Assembly (NCBI GenBank): GCA_022495005.1
Contig: JAGYXB010001353.1
Span: 86,662 to 150,661, forward strand
Length of the DNA: 64,000 bases
From: Rhyacophila brunnea
Lineage: Eukaryota > Arthropoda > Insecta > Trichoptera > Rhyacophilidae
Direction of reading: 5' to 3'
Shown here: in pieces, positions 1 through 13,500 of the stretch
Layout of the letters: each line of letters starts with the position of its first letter
Position numbering within the stretch: position 1 is the first letter of the stretch
The notes under the pieces: generated by a model
Seen by the model: only the letters and a program-made list of their open reading frames with translations
Databases searched by the model: none
Told to the model about the DNA's origin: nothing
Translations under genes and position numbers: made by a program

Positions 1-98
1 ATGATTTTATAGGCGGTGCCGCCGCTACGGCGGCACTCGAGTAATACGGGAAACTTCTAATGCCGCCGATATGGCGGCACTCGAGTGTTAAGGGTTAA
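1..98 (-). mobile_element. piggyBac-like element terminus with two short palindromes
   Basis: Read on the minus strand the segment starts TTAACCCTTAACACTCGAG, which resembles a piggyBac-type end (TTAA target followed by CCC). Inside it lie two dyads, TGCCGCCG-CTA-CGGCGGCA near 16-34 and TGCCGCCG-ATA-TGGCGGCA near 60-78, each followed by CTCGAGT. Subterminal palindromes are usual transposase-binding sites. The rest of the element lies outside the window on the left. It abuts the broken coding sequence at 96-400, so it probably inserted into it. Confidence 0.45.
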
Positions 99-400
99 AG
101 CTTGTTTCTTTGTACATATGCAGTCACTAGTGGTGTCGCAGCCGGTTAAACAATGTAATGCTGGTATAATATTACAAATATTTTCGCCAAGAGATTCAGC
201 TGCCAAATGGCATTCTAAAACATGGAATTTCTTCTGAGATCCCTCAAACCATAATCCATGGCAACCAATCGTTGCAAGTTTATTCCAGAAATGAATGCCT
301 AAAATTAAAACATCTGTATCGGGACTGTGATAATCTCCAAATTTTGCATTTTTACAGCATGAAATATATGACAGAACATTCTAGACTCCAGAGTCTGCTT
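96..400 (-). pseudogene. fragment of a 'DTDV...LTGCDTTS' PIN-like transposon-associated gene
   Basis: The minus strand translates from about 391 to the left edge with an upstream EADSG motif, then one TAG stop, then SPDTDVLIL, a GLWFEG segment, AAESLG and finally PALHCLTGCDTTS. This order (acidic DTDV strand, LW, then (F/L)TGCDT) is that of a large uncharacterised protein family with a PIN/XPG-like look that occurs in many copies in invertebrate genomes. It is partial at both ends: the 3' end is cut by the piggyBac-like terminus, and the stop at about 382-384 makes it a pseudogene. Family recognition is by eye; the function of the family is not known to me. Confidence 0.5.
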
Positions 401-1829
401 CTAAATGATTTTGATTTTAAATCAATGGCGTCAGTGAAAATTGATCCCTGCAATTTAAACCATTGTGTGGGGTCGTCAAATCCACCACAATGTACAGCTC
501 ACTTTTCCCGTTGATTTTTGCAAATGTGGGAGCATTTTTGCAAATACATTTAACAAGCTGTAATTTATTTTGAGGGCTCACAAAAAATCTTTGCAATTAA
601 TCCACCACATACCTACTACATACACTAAGGGACAATCTCCAAGGCTTAGATATTATAAGCATTTACACTGTTTAAGGGCTTCAGCACAAGTTTATTTATG
701 GAAAAGCTCATCTGATCCACTATTGAGCCTATTGATTTCCTACAACTTCTAACAATTATGAGAAAATAATTTGTATCCAAGACAAATGACGAATGAACTT
801 CTGCCAAATTATTTGGTTAAACCATGCAAATGTAATTCTGACTGCCGTACATTATCACGTAGTTATAAGAAATCGGCTTTGACACGAATATCATTGTGCA
901 AATGTGTAAGTATTGTTTGTAAAAACTGTGATCATGATACCTAAAGCAGTTTGAACACTTGACTTCTTGTTTCTTTTTTTTTAATAAATGTGTAGGTACT
1001 TAGTGTGGTTAGTGGTTATCGTTATTTCATTTATTCACCTACCTATATATGCAACATACACTGTTTCTGGATTAACCATAATACTAAAACTAATGTCATG
1101 CATAGATATAGTAAAGAAACCAATCTGGGTGATTTTATACAAAAATGCTACTAAATAAAATAATTTAAGCCAAGGAGGGTCCTAAGAATCGATAATTTTG
1201 AACACATTGCACTACCCGCTATTTTTATTTTTTCAAATGGGACGAACCGTTCTACGACCATGCTGATGGCATGGTACAATTATTGCATTTTCAACCAATC
1301 CCTGATTCGGTCTTGGTTTTATTGAAGAGCTCGGAACAATTTTTGGTGGGTTATAAGAAAAAAAATTAAAACCTCAATAAAAAAAATTGACCACTAATAT
1401 CGCCTGGCAATATCGATATTATATATCTTGGTGACCCCTAAAACCTATTCCAATTGTCAGAATGCGTTCCGCATATTATGTATACGAAAAGTACAGCCAG
1501 GGCAATACGGATGAAATTCGGGAATCCATGTTAACGGTCTTAACGCATTATACCTACAAGGAAATATTATAAATGGGATCCTGCACTAATAAAACAAATA
1601 TCAGAATTTAAAATGTGTCATAAAAATAATGTTTTATTATTTTTATGACCCTCTTTGGTCTCAAGTTCCACAGCAGAGCAATTATGACTTGTGAGTTAAT
1701 AGGGTATGACATAATTATAAATAAAGCTGACACTAAAATAAATGTTACTCACACACAACACACAGTGAATATAATGCTTTGTCTACACAAGACGAAATAT
1801 GACGGGAAAAAATTTGGAATAAATCGTAA
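401..1829. other. intergenic A+T-rich stretch, nothing recognised
   Basis: Only short open frames without codon-like character occur here. No inverted repeats, RNA genes or recognisable protein motifs were seen. It may contain older parts of the broken gene to its left. Confidence 0.4.
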
Positions 1830-1844
1830 ATTTGGTTCCAAACT

Positions 1845-1928
1845 TTCGGCCGATGGATCGGCCCAGATGGAGTTTTCGCATAGGTATGGTGGGCCGAAAT
1901 ATCGGCCGAATGGGAGTAAAAGGGTTAA
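1845..1928 (-). mobile_element. second piggyBac-like terminus with palindromes
   Basis: On the minus strand this begins TTAACCCTTTTACTCCC and carries two imperfect dyads (GGCCGAtatttCGGCC and GGCCGAtccatCGGCC). The layout matches the terminus at 1-98: TTAA, CCCTT, then two GC-rich palindromes. I could not find the opposite end of this element in the window. Confidence 0.35.
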
Positions 1929-1948
1929 ATGATATTCTCCTTATATCG

Positions 1949-2377
1949 CCTGTACACGTGCATGGATTTACTTGCACCAATAGTGTGCATTTTAAACTAT
2001 CGCGATAATAACTGTTTACACGTAAAAGTGCTGACTGTCTCGCCAATCTCACTCTTCAAGAGTAAGCGAGACATGATGTTGTCATTTTATAGTACTATTT
2101 GACAGGTCGTGAAAATCGGTTAACCTCAAAATGAGTGTGCGGTGTAGTTCGTTTTTTATTGGCAGGTTCGCCACCACTATAGTTCTACTAAGCAGGTGCA
2201 GATATGGAACAAATCCCAACTGTTGCGTGAAAATTCAGAAGCTTCTGAACTTTTTTGGTTCATGCATGCAATCTTACAATTTGCACGATAATACGTGTTC
2301 ACACATGCATTTTTTTGTTATGGCCATGATAATAATATATGTACTGTCAGCAGTAAATCCATGCACGTGTAAACAGG
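1949..2377. mobile_element. inverted-repeat element, about 430 bp
   Basis: A 24-26 bp arm at 1949-1972 (CCTGTACACGTGCATGG...) is repeated in inverse at 2352-2377 with few mismatches. The interior is non-coding, with a small hairpin near 2040-2075. This is the form of a MITE or the relic of a DNA transposon. No target duplication was identified. Confidence 0.5.
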
Positions 2378-2913
2378 GTATTAGTCTACACTGGTGTACA
2401 GATATTTCACTGCCTTGGAAAAAATAGTTTTACACAAAGCAGTCCACAAGAACCTCCACAGAATAGGGTATAATAAAACCCAGAAAACCAAACAATCTAG
2501 ACTGCGGCAAGTTTAACGTGAAGCGTTGCTGTTTTGAGAACTACAATACTGACAATCCTTTCTTAATATACCGCAGCGCCACGACGGCGGCCATGACACT
2601 TCAACTATTTTCGCACTCTACAATTACCCGTATGGAGAATCTATTCCAGTGTCCACCAAACTGTGTGCTGCGAGAGGTTCCTGGTATGTGCTGTGAAAAA
2701 AGTCTGAACATGTAATTTTTGTCGAGAGATATAGAAGATGATAAAAAAAACCTCTGCATCATTTTCTAAGTATTTTCCATCAATTGATCAAGTCGTCAGC
2801 TGAATATAGAACTATTCTAAAGTTAAAAAGTACATTTGAAATTTTTTACGTGAGAATTCTTGAAACAACTCTATGTATTTATAACATTATTTTTATGGAT
2901 CAATGTCTGTATC
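2378..2913. other. non-coding stretch, nothing recognised
   Basis: A small GC-richer patch near 2520-2700 is open on plus but has no recognisable motif. No repeats were seen. Confidence 0.35.
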
Positions 2914-3176
2914 ATATCGTCACTGTTCTGGCAGAAGACACTAATTCGAAAAAATTACATATTGAGTTAGTACCAAAATGTTCCTTATTTCAAACTTTAC
3001 CGTCTGGAAACCTTCTTAATAAATAAACAGTCTTTATTTTAAAGTCATTCTTTTTACGATTACTTAATAAACTCACATGATAGACCATTATTTCAAACAT
3101 TTTAACAACTTCAAAGTCAAATTACTCAAAACTAGTATTCTCCAGTTAGTGTGTTCTGCCAGAACAGAGACGATAT
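2914..3176. mobile_element. inverted-repeat element, about 263 bp
   Basis: The arm at 2914-2946 (ATATCGTCACTGTTCTGGCA...) reappears inverted at 3145-3176 (...TGCCAGAACAGAGACGATAT). The arms are about 30 bp with a few mismatches, and the interior has no coding potential. It is MITE-like. Confidence 0.55.
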
Positions 3177-3672
3177 TTTAGTGGGATTATTGATGAAAAA
3201 AATGGTGCATACACTAATTGTTTATATAAATAAACAAATATTGATATTTAAAAAATACCTAATATTCACATAAACATAAATGCATTTATCTTTCAAAAAA
3301 ATAAATATGATGTTTTCTTTATAAAATGTTTGTCATGAAAACAAGTGTCTCAAAACATTGCGATTATTTGTGTTACACCATTTGTACTTTTTGAATCATT
3401 GTTGTTTTTTTAAATTTTATTTCTTTTGTATAAAACTATTTTTGCTTTCTTTTTTTCCTCCACTTTGTTTTTTCTGATTTTCCGAACTGATTACTTGTAA
3501 TTTTTATTCTAAATGTCATGTTGTGAACGTCCTGAATTAATAATTTGTTATGTACTCAACGTGTCTTTTTCAAATAAATAAATAAATCATGTATCCTCTT
3601 CACTCGATTAAGATATGTCCTGCAATCCACTCACGCGTACTCCATCAGAAACTCAGAAAAGAAAGAACACAT
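3177..3672. other. A+T-rich non-coding stretch
   Basis: No gene or strong repeat was seen. A short AAATA run is present near 3572-3587. Confidence 0.4.
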
Positions 3673-3928
3673 CGCACCGTGAGTGTAAAACCAACGCATC
3701 TGCAAAAGACATATTTTGGATATATTAGGGTTTGAAGTCTTCGTTTTGTTAGGAGAAATAGATTTTCTAAAAAAAAAACATAATATTTGGTTTATACCTA
3801 CATTATATTGCATGTTCTTTCAGTTACTTCACTTTTACATGATCAGGTTCACGACTTCTGCAGTTGTTTTGCATTTAATCTCGAAATTAAAAAAATTGCA
3901 GATACGTCGGTTTTACACTCACGGTGCG
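3673..3928. mobile_element. MITE with 33-bp inverted ends and ACAT target duplication
   Basis: The left end CGCACCGTGAGTGTAAAACC and the right end GGTTTTACACTCACGGTGCG are inverted copies, extended to about 33 bp with two mismatches. The flanks are ACAT at 3669-3672 and ACAT at 3929-3932, which fits a 4-bp target duplication. It sits just beyond the stop codon of the zinc-finger gene on its downstream side, so it may lie in the 3' untranslated region or flank. Confidence 0.65.
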
Positions 3929-4045
3929 ACATTGTGAACTCAAAGATTTTTAATCATACTAAATATTGTTGCGCGTTTCCAGAGCTTCTGTTCACTGAAT
4001 GCAAGTTAAGCTATCAGCAGTCACGTTATGTGCATAGCTGTAGAT

Positions 4046-4522
4046 TTATCCAGTCTCAAAACAAACACCCTGAAGAATCAACTGATGAGACTTCATGTGC
4101 GTTTTGAGGGAGCAACGTTGGCTGAACCCTCGATGACACAGTTCACAAATATGAGGTTTTGCACCAGTATGAGTCATGCTGTGCCTCTTGAGCACTTGCG
4201 AGGTCATAAAGTCTTTATGGCAAACTTCACACTTATATGGCCTTTCGCCCGTGTGTATTCTGTTGTGCACAGCCAGCAGGCTCTTCGATTGGAACTTCTT
4301 CTGGCAGAGGGAGCAGTCGTAAGGTCTCTCATTGGTGTGCGAGCGCATGTGGTTGGTCAGCTCGCCGCTTGACAGGAATCTCTTGCCGCAAATGGAGCAG
4401 ACGAAATTTCTCAGGCCGCGGTGTCTCTCCACGTGGTTCTTCAGTATTCTGTCTGATTTAAAGTGCTTGTTACATTGTAAGCAACTGTACGGCTTGTCAG
4501 AAGTGTGAGTTAGCATGTGATT
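4046..4522 (-). CDS. zinc-finger gene exon 6: fingers 5-10 and stop
   Basis: Codes residues 368-525. The acceptor is TTTTTACAG|AATCAC. The leading NHMLTH supplies the two histidines of finger 5, then five complete fingers start at CLQC, CSIC, CSLC, CEVC and CELC with TNERPY/TGERPY/TGAKPH linkers. The short tail ends ...CFETG and a TGA stop. Confidence 0.9.
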   Translation of the reverse strand, partial: NHMLTHTSDKPYSCLQCNKHFKSDRILKNHVERHRGLRNFVCSICGKRFLSSGELTNHMRSHTNERPYDCSLCQKKFQSKSLLAVHNRIHTGERPYKCEVCHKDFMTSQVLKRHSMTHTGAKPHICELCHRGFSQRCSLKTHMKSHQLILQGVCFETG

Positions 4523-7500
4523 CTGTAAAAATAAAAAAACGCAGTTATATTATGATAACTTACTTGAAAAGTGAAAAACGTTATGCATTTATAGATAAAG
4601 GACTGGACAAGCGTACTATAATTTTACACCAAATATACCTATATACCTTCTGTAATTTTAAAGAATTCATTACAGAAAATAACTGCACATCTCACACTAT
4701 ACCTTAATATATAGCTTTTCGCTGTATGATCCTTTTTTAAACTATGGTGTAATTTAAATTTACGGCCCAATTTTTTAAACATACTTCACTCTACACTTAA
4801 CAAAAATTGTTGGAAGTCAACGCTGAACCGTCCTAGACCAGCAGGATCCACAGAGGCACCGCAGAATTTCCCAATATTTTCACTAAAATGTGACTAATAA
4901 CCGTTTAAATCAGTGGTCTAAAAACTCAATGAGGTGTGAGCTACTTACAGAAATTGAAATTGTCTGGTGAGCTACTCTTCTGCAACATCTTCTTGGCTAC
5001 GCTTCTAGGCGCTGTTGTCGACTAAATGGGAGGAGCTTGTTAGTTTATAATGGAAAAATGGGAGGAGCATGTTAGTTTACAGTTTTAACACGTAGCCAAG
5101 AAGATGTTGCAGATGAGTACTTACACATAGGTATTCCTTCTTTATATTTTTTAATCGTCCTTTATCGTACGATACATAATATTTTTAGGTATATTACTTA
5201 AAATAATTTAGGACATCGGATTTCCAATAAAACATAAAATGCGTACTTTAATTATGTATTTTTAAACAAAATAATAATTGAAAAGTACCTTGAAATAAGT
5301 GAATGTAAAAATAATTAGTGAAATGAATGGCATTCACTTTCCTCGCACCTTTTTCTCAATTCTCGGTGAGTACCTTGTCCACCCATCCGAATGCAATTAT
5401 CATGATAGTATCTATACATCTGTGAGTCAGTGTGAGAAATATTTCAGTTCGGAGTCCAATAATAAAATTTGAGAGGCCAATTTATAAATAATATGATAAA
5501 ATATCCTAAAGCTACTGAAAATGCCGCCGTTGCCGAGCGACTGTTTGGCGATCACTGGTTTAAATGCTCACCAGAAACAAAATCAGACCCTCGTCCGTAC
5601 ATATGCTATTATAAAAACCAGTATCGTGCAAAAATCAACCTGGAAATTGGAATGAGAGTGGCTTCTTTGTAATTTTTTTTGCAACTGTTAGGTATGTTCT
5701 GATGGGTACTGTGGAAAAACCCTGATGCACCAAGGGTGCCGTGAACCGAATAACTTTTGGAACTCCTATTCTAGACGCTATTTTCTGTTCTAAAGTGGTC
5801 TCGTGTGAAGTAGATATTTTTGACTTACGTAGCTTTACCCAATTATCACAAATTTTTACTCCTTACCTTCAAATGACTGGACTGAAGGAAACTAGTGTTG
5901 CAGATTTCACAAGAGAATTTTTTCTCTCCACTGTGTATTCGTTTATGTATTTCCAGCACGGTGGGATAATTGAACGACTTGCCGCATACATTGCAGACAT
6001 AACTTCGCTTCCCGCTGTGCCGGTTCAAGTGCATTCTGAAGGTGCGAGGGTTGGAATATTCTTTATGGCATATCTTACAAATGAAAGGCTGCGAAAACGA
6101 TATATGTGTATATATTAATTAAACATTAAATTTTGCATGATGTATACTAATTACTAATAATCAACAACCACAAAGAAAATATGCTAGAATCAAAGACTTA
6201 GAACTATTGAGATCATAGATGTGACGCTTTTAGCTAATTTTGCAACCTAAAAACATATATTTTACGCATTCATAATTTTTGACATTCAAAATTGATTTTG
6301 ATGTTTTGCGTAAGGCAGTGGTTTTCAAACCAACTTCTTAAACGGTGACCTATATGTATGTATGAACTAAGATGTTTCTCAAGAGAAAAATAGAACGTAG
6401 CCTATTCTTGGACAAGGGTGACGCATTTTAAATTAATAATAATGCTCACCTCAGTCACTAAGTTCCCTAAGAAGATGAGCAAACGCCTACTCTTCGGATA
6501 TACCTCAATACTAGGGGCCGTATGTATGAGATTACCAAATTCTTTATGAGCTATTTAACCGATTTTCCATCATATAGTGTATAGCACTGTTTGTGACGTA
6601 AGGAATCTGACGTCACACGCCATTCAAAATGACTGCTTCATCTGTCACTTTCAAATGTCATTTAAATAATGCATTCATAATAACAAACGTTTGCTTGAGG
6701 CCCTCGTTCATTTTATAGACTCTGTACAACATTTGCGAACTTTAAAAACAGTTCCAAGTCGTGCTGTTTAAAAATAGGTATAATTTTGATCCCTAGTCTA
6801 TAATTTAGATAGTAGGTAACTGATACAATGCGTCGTACTTATTTCGCTTACAAAGCGCAATATTTCTCATGGAGAGATAAGATGGATTTACGTAAGATAA
6901 CAATAAAATATTTCCGCTAAACGACCGCAAAAATAGGTACCTACTGCTGAATCTGGCATTAAAATATGCAATTGGAAGCATTCTGCATTGTTCAAAATAT
7001 TATGGTACCTACCTACCAAGTTAATTATTGTAAGATAACTGTAATAAACAAGGCACAACTCTCAAATACACTGGATACATCATTAGTGTCATCTGGTGAT
7101 TGGTATAAATGATAATATTATACAGAGATCATTACATATTATTATCTAAATCCATTTGCATTTCTGTCATTTATTTTTATTTTGTTTTGACATCTCATAA
7201 TTGAAGTGAAGTTAGTCATAATAATAATTCGACTACCTCATGGAATAACACACTAACTCTAAATTATCAACTTTTCAGGAGAGCAAAAAAACCATTCAAA
7301 AAAATGTGTAGCAAAAGCCGTTTATTATGTGCAAACATTATTTAAATTATAATTTATATCTTTAAATAGAGTATCATTTAAGCATATAATCAACTTTTGC
7401 AAGACAATAATTTGGGAAATAATACCCTAAATGTGTTTTTCCACGTTAAGTTTGACAACTAATATATTACATCTAGATTTGGTGTGATTTTTCCCGTTTA

Positions 7501-10500
7501 TATATTTTTAGAGGGTGTATATATCTATACTTGGTGTGTTTTTCCACGTAATTATTTTTTTTTTCATAAAAAAAGTACCACGTAACTTGAAATGGTGTTT
7601 TTTTTTCATGCTAATTCTGAAAGATAATCTTAAATATCTCGACTTAGAGAGATTTTTGTTTTGACTTTTACGGGGAATGACATACTATGTGCTCTTAGTG
7701 TTTTCTCTCTCGATGATATTTGATTAAACCAAAAATATGTTTAGATATTCTGATGGAATATGAAGAGATTTTTTAATTAAACAATATTTTATTGCAATAA
7801 ACTGTATTTTAACCATTCAGTCAGTTTGAGGAAATTGTTTTACAGAACATAATATTATAGTAAAATAATTGCAAAGTTACTTAATGAATATTCCACTCAA
7901 CATAATAATGATTGGTAGTATAAATTAAGAAATGATAGGATAGTTTATTACCTATATATTTTACGTAAATTACGTTGCAGCATTATAAACGTTATGTAAA
8001 TTAAACTTTTTTTAAATTAAGTATAGGAAAACTATCATATAATATACAACTGTATTCTTAAAATTAGATTTTAAATATGTAAAAATAGTACTTATAAGAC
8101 TTCTATACTTCTATGCAGCTACTTATTTCTATCGCACCTCACTTAGCTGTTTGTAGATGCCAAAGGTAACAATTAATAGCCATCCTATCATGAACAGTGA
8201 GATTATAGATGGCATATTATTTTCTCTTATAATGAAAGACTCATACTTCACTTTGTGACACAGTTAAAACTTTTGTAAATCAAAACATGCTGTAACAGTT
8301 GTAATGCGATTTTCTTTTGCACGATTTATATCACCCTGTTTCATCTCTCTCGAACGTTCTGTAAATAATAAATGTTGCTGATAATCACTTTATTTTTTAT
8401 TAAATATTTAATTTACTCAATTATTGTTTCCGTTCCTGTTCAGACGAAGAAATACGAGAAAAATATGCCTTTATATTGGCGTTCAGTAGCAATTGGAAAT
8501 TGATATTATTTTGATCCAAATCATATGCTATATTGGGGAAACATTTTCACCATATTCAAATTCTCGTCTTAATATTCTTTTTGGCTATTTTTTCTAACAT
8601 AGTGGGATTCTTTTCTTATGAAATATATTATTAACATGTTCAATTATACTATTTTTTTTGCTTCCTTGAGTGCATGAGAACGGTTGTTGTACCTGCCTTG
8701 ACTATACAATAGCAATTCTGACTCTTCCTTTTTTTAAAAGCACTCACCACCCACATATTTGAAATTGAAAGTGTTTGTAAAAACATAGTTTTACATACTT
8801 TTATTATTTCGTTATAGCATGACAAACCATAAATAAGTGCTTTTAAACGTCTTAAAGAAGCTGGTAGTTTTTGGGTTTTCTTTTGCACTGACTTGTCATA
8901 TCGTAAGATGTAATCCCATTGTTTCTCATGATTGCCAATAATACAAAATGAATCAAAACTAACTTGACGTTCGGATTCACTCATTTTTTGGGCACATATT
9001 TGAATTGGCAAGAATTTTTACATAGTGCTTCCATGGTATTCAAATATTCTTATATTCATTCACATATTCTTCACCTGAATTGAATGCTTTTTTGGCTTTC
9101 TTCCTTTTACACAAGTCTTAAATTACAGCTCTCTTCTTATTCTCGATTCAAGTGTGTCAATTTATAGTGAAAATACTTTGTACAGATGCACTAAGTAGGT
9201 ACAACGTCATGTCTGATGACGTGATGTCTACAAGTGCATTTATGTTTCAAGGTGGAAAAGTACTGACAGAAGTATACTGTTATTTATTATGCTCTAAAAT
9301 AGAGCGATATATTTCATTCTGTGTAAGATCTGCTGGAGATTTCGTAATTTCTTCGATCAAATCATCAATCATTCCCAAATCTCCTCCAAATTTTTGCGTC
9401 ATAATGGCACACTGGAAGAACAACTAAAACCCGACAATCCAGGATCACTAGGACTATTCGGAGTCTTCAGATGGGGATAAAATCAACCTGGACTATCCAA
9501 TTTTTACCCAAACATGCAATAAACCTTTTAGACTATTTTTACTACCATATTTATCATAAAAGTATAGTAAAAAGGTCAACACATGTGCAAAAATAGGCAA
9601 GTATTACCTTATTTACTTATCACAAGTCGTCATGGAATCAATACAAGAAGAATAATTATTGTAGGTTGTAAATTGAAACTAATGGTGCAAATATGCATTT
9701 ATACGATGCTTACTAATGATAGGAAGACGTTATAGTTTATATTACGAAACACAGAATATTATAAACATTGAAAATCCTGTAGGAGCCAATAGTACAGACA
9801 GAATATTTAAGGTTGAATCATTTATAATTATAACCTAAAAATGTGTTGTCTGAAATAGGAGATTTATTTTTTTATTGTTTCCATCCTTTATTTTATTAGT
9901 CTCTTGAGCTTATTGTAATATTCGCCGAGATCTAGTTGGCGACATATTAATTAAATGGAATGGTTCATAACTTAAATCCAGTAGAATTTAAATTCAAATT
10001 CCAATAGTACCTACCATAGGCCGATAGTATTAATAATAATATTAAAATTAGTCATTTGTACACAATAACAAAAATAATACAATTTTACTGTCACAAAAGC
10101 AATTTGTGATAATGAAAGTAGGTGCGATTCATTACAAAGGATAATGATTTTTCAATACAGTGTTGTTATATGTTGATAAAGGCGAGATTTGAAGGTGAAA
10201 GTTGAATTAGTGTCATATTCCACGGTGAAATCATAGTTAAATGATACACTAAAATGATTTGTGTAGGGAGCATGTATATTTTTTCCGAGTAATACACACC
10301 AACTACAAGTGGATTATTATTCCATGTAATTTAAGATTTTACAAAAAATGTTATATAATCATAACTCTACTTACGAGTATTATTTTAAACAGTATTTTGG
10401 GTGTTTTTCGAGAAAAAAATCCAAAAAAAAATTGGCTGGTGTGGTATTTTTTTCTATGCAACAATAGCTCAAAAAACATAAAACACACTATTTCGAATTG

Positions 10501-13500
10501 GTGTGTTATTACATGAGGCAGTCGATATGTATGTATTCAGCATTGCCACTAAATGGAAATGTTTACTGGCAATTCTTTATCCTTTCGTACAGTAGAATTA
10601 TAAAATAAATGTGATAAAATAACTGATAAATTATTTAAAGTTCATAATAATTATTCATTTATAATTATTAAATTTATATGGTACCGTTCGCACACTTTTA
10701 CACTTCACAATTTCGCACACTCAGACACATTTACAATTTCAAAATTTTGAATTATTGATCGGAGAATGAAATTTTATAAGATTGCCATTATACGGACACC
10801 ATGACACATGACTAAACAATGAATTACGTTTGTACTCGTGCATACAAACGTGCAGTATATAGCCTATAAGGTTTTTGGGAATCTCATGCATACGACCCTA
10901 GGCAGTGTGCTATAAAACAGGTTTATTTCTCTATTGTGCAGCTAACTTCACATACAAGTCTAAACTGGCAGTGGGTAATGAAAAATTTGGTACTGTTCGG
11001 TTATACGGAATACAGCGGAAAACGCATTTTGAAAATAGCCGATAAACTGGATTATTTGTCGGTTTGGGTTAGTTTAGGTTAGGTTAGGTTGGGTTGGGTT
11101 AGGTTAGGTTTGGTTAGGTTAGGTTTGGTTAAGTTAACCTAACAAACAATCCAGTTTATCGGCTATTTTCAAAATGTGTTTTCCGCTGTATTCCGTATAA
11201 CCGAACAGTACCAAAATTTTTAATATAAGAACATCTCTAGTAGCAAAATAAAATCTTATTGGTTTGGAATAATAAAGATGTAGAATATAATTATATTATA
11301 TTACAACACTAGTAATTCCAGAATGTTTATGGTATAGTTTCATTGGTATAGAATAATTAATATTCTCTGTAATTAATATACCGCCAGTTTTTTTATTATT
11401 TTCAAACAATGCTGTCAACACGTTTAATATTTTGTCTATTTACCAAAGGTACACCAATCTCTCCGTGTACCAAAGAAATTGAAGAAAACCTTTTTTATAC
11501 TGACTGCTTTCGGCCGCTACGGCAGCTATCTAGGGTAGGTTTGTATCAAAGTATTAACACTTATTATAACAATTACAATAAGTTAGCTGTCTAAACCGTC
11601 TATCATGCTCTAAAATTTACCACAGTCAAAATAGGTGCTGTTAAAACATAGCACTTATTGTAACAATTACAACTAACATTGTAATTGTTACAATAAGTAC
11701 CAATACTTCGATACAAACCTACCCTAGATAGCGGCCGAAAGCAGTCTTGTGTATAAAATGGATGCGCTGGAAGTGTTTGTATGTTTTACTGCCTGGTGCA
11801 TAAAAATGACACTTATGACAAACTGAAGCTTGCTCCAACAATTTCGACAAGGAAACCACAGATGGTTCTATCAGGAAGATAATTAAACATCTTTGATGTG
11901 TACCTATATAATAATAATTTACAAAATATTATTTGCTACCATATCTCCCACAGGAAAGCTAACAACTGCACAAAAAAAATTGACACTTGTTTGATGCAGT
12001 CAAGATTCAAATTTGGTATTGACACATGCTAAATGCCTTGTCCGAAGCACTGCCAACTTAACTGGCAGAAAACATTATTGATATTTTTACTTACTTTTAG
12101 TCCATAATGCTCTCTCACATGGCCGTCTAGTCTTTCCGCCAACTTAAATCGTTTTTCACATTTGGGGCATTTGAATAATGCCTTTGTTTCCTTTTTAAAA
12201 AGCTGCCCTTTAGATTTTTCCTTCACAATCTTTAAATTCTTTCTTCTGAAAGTTTTATAAAATTTCGTTCATAAATAAAGCCACAAAAAGCACCAGGAAA
12301 TACTGCCTAGTGTAATGAGATGAACGATTAAAACAAATCAAAAGAAAGGCATTAAATACCGGTAAAAGTAACACTTATATATGATAAAATAAATAAATCT
12401 GGTGAAAATAAGACAAACATTTCGCTGACCACCAACACAGAAATAAAAAGTATTATTTATATAGTATTTTGTTTAATTTTAAAAATCTTATATTATAACA
12501 CCCAAATAACCAAAAAATATTACTTTTTTTGATAATTGACAGAGGTATTTTAAAAAAACTATTCGCAGACCAGTAGAAAAGTTATATGGACCGGCGGATG
12601 GAAAACACTGTTCCAGTGAATAGTAAATAAATATTTATTTTAAATATCGTTGAGTTATCAAATAATATTTAACGCTGTTTTAAAAGCCATGGTGAATTAA
12701 ATATTGAAAGTTTGTGCTGGAATATTGAAGAAATAAAAGCAAACATATTTTGTTTATACCCTCTATAGCAGGCCTGGGCAAACTATGGCCCGTCAAGTAT
12801 TTTTGTGGAGTCCGCGAACTTTAATCGTAGTTCTCAAAAAAGTTACCTTTTTCTACATTTTAACGCCTTTTGAAAAATAAAATTTGAATATGTCTATGAA
12901 TTGCATCGTCGAGAAGAAATCTGCAAATTATACAACACTCTTAATTTTGACAAATTCGAACAACTAATTTAAAGATTCACAGATTTAAAGAACATTTACA
13001 AGCAGTTTTAAGAATCTCAATTACATAATAAAATTAACACCTGAAATTAAAACAATTTCATTCTTCTCATTAAATTGTTGGCTATTAGAGAATCATTTAT
13101 TTTCTTATGTTGAAATTCCTTTTTCATGATAAAAAATAATGCATGTCTAAAAATAGTATTTTACTTGCGGCCCGCTGTTCATTGTATATTCCTAATGTGG
13201 CCCTTCATCCAAAAAGTTTGCCCAGGTCTGCATTAAATGGTCAAAATATTATTAAATCATTTCGTTTATTTTTTCAATTAGAAATTAAATTAAATTGCTG
13301 ACACAGAAATTACTGAATTTTCCCGCACTATTTACAATATCTAAAACACTCCTCTATATGAATTTTGTTAGATTCGTCAATAGTGCTGAGTAGCTCACAG
13401 ACATTAATTCTGCACCACATTTTTTCATATTTAATTGTAATTATAATATAAATTGCACTAGAAAAAGAAATCATTCCAATAAATATTTTCCCCAAGTAAC

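Noticed and set aside
6313..6345. CAGTGGTTTTCAAACC resembles a hAT end
   Set aside because: No inverted partner or 8-bp duplication found nearby.
10287..10513. Short inverted pair GAGTAATACACACCAA / TTGGTGTGTTATTAC
   Set aside because: Only about 15 bp in A+T-rich DNA, inside a larger element; too weak to call separately.
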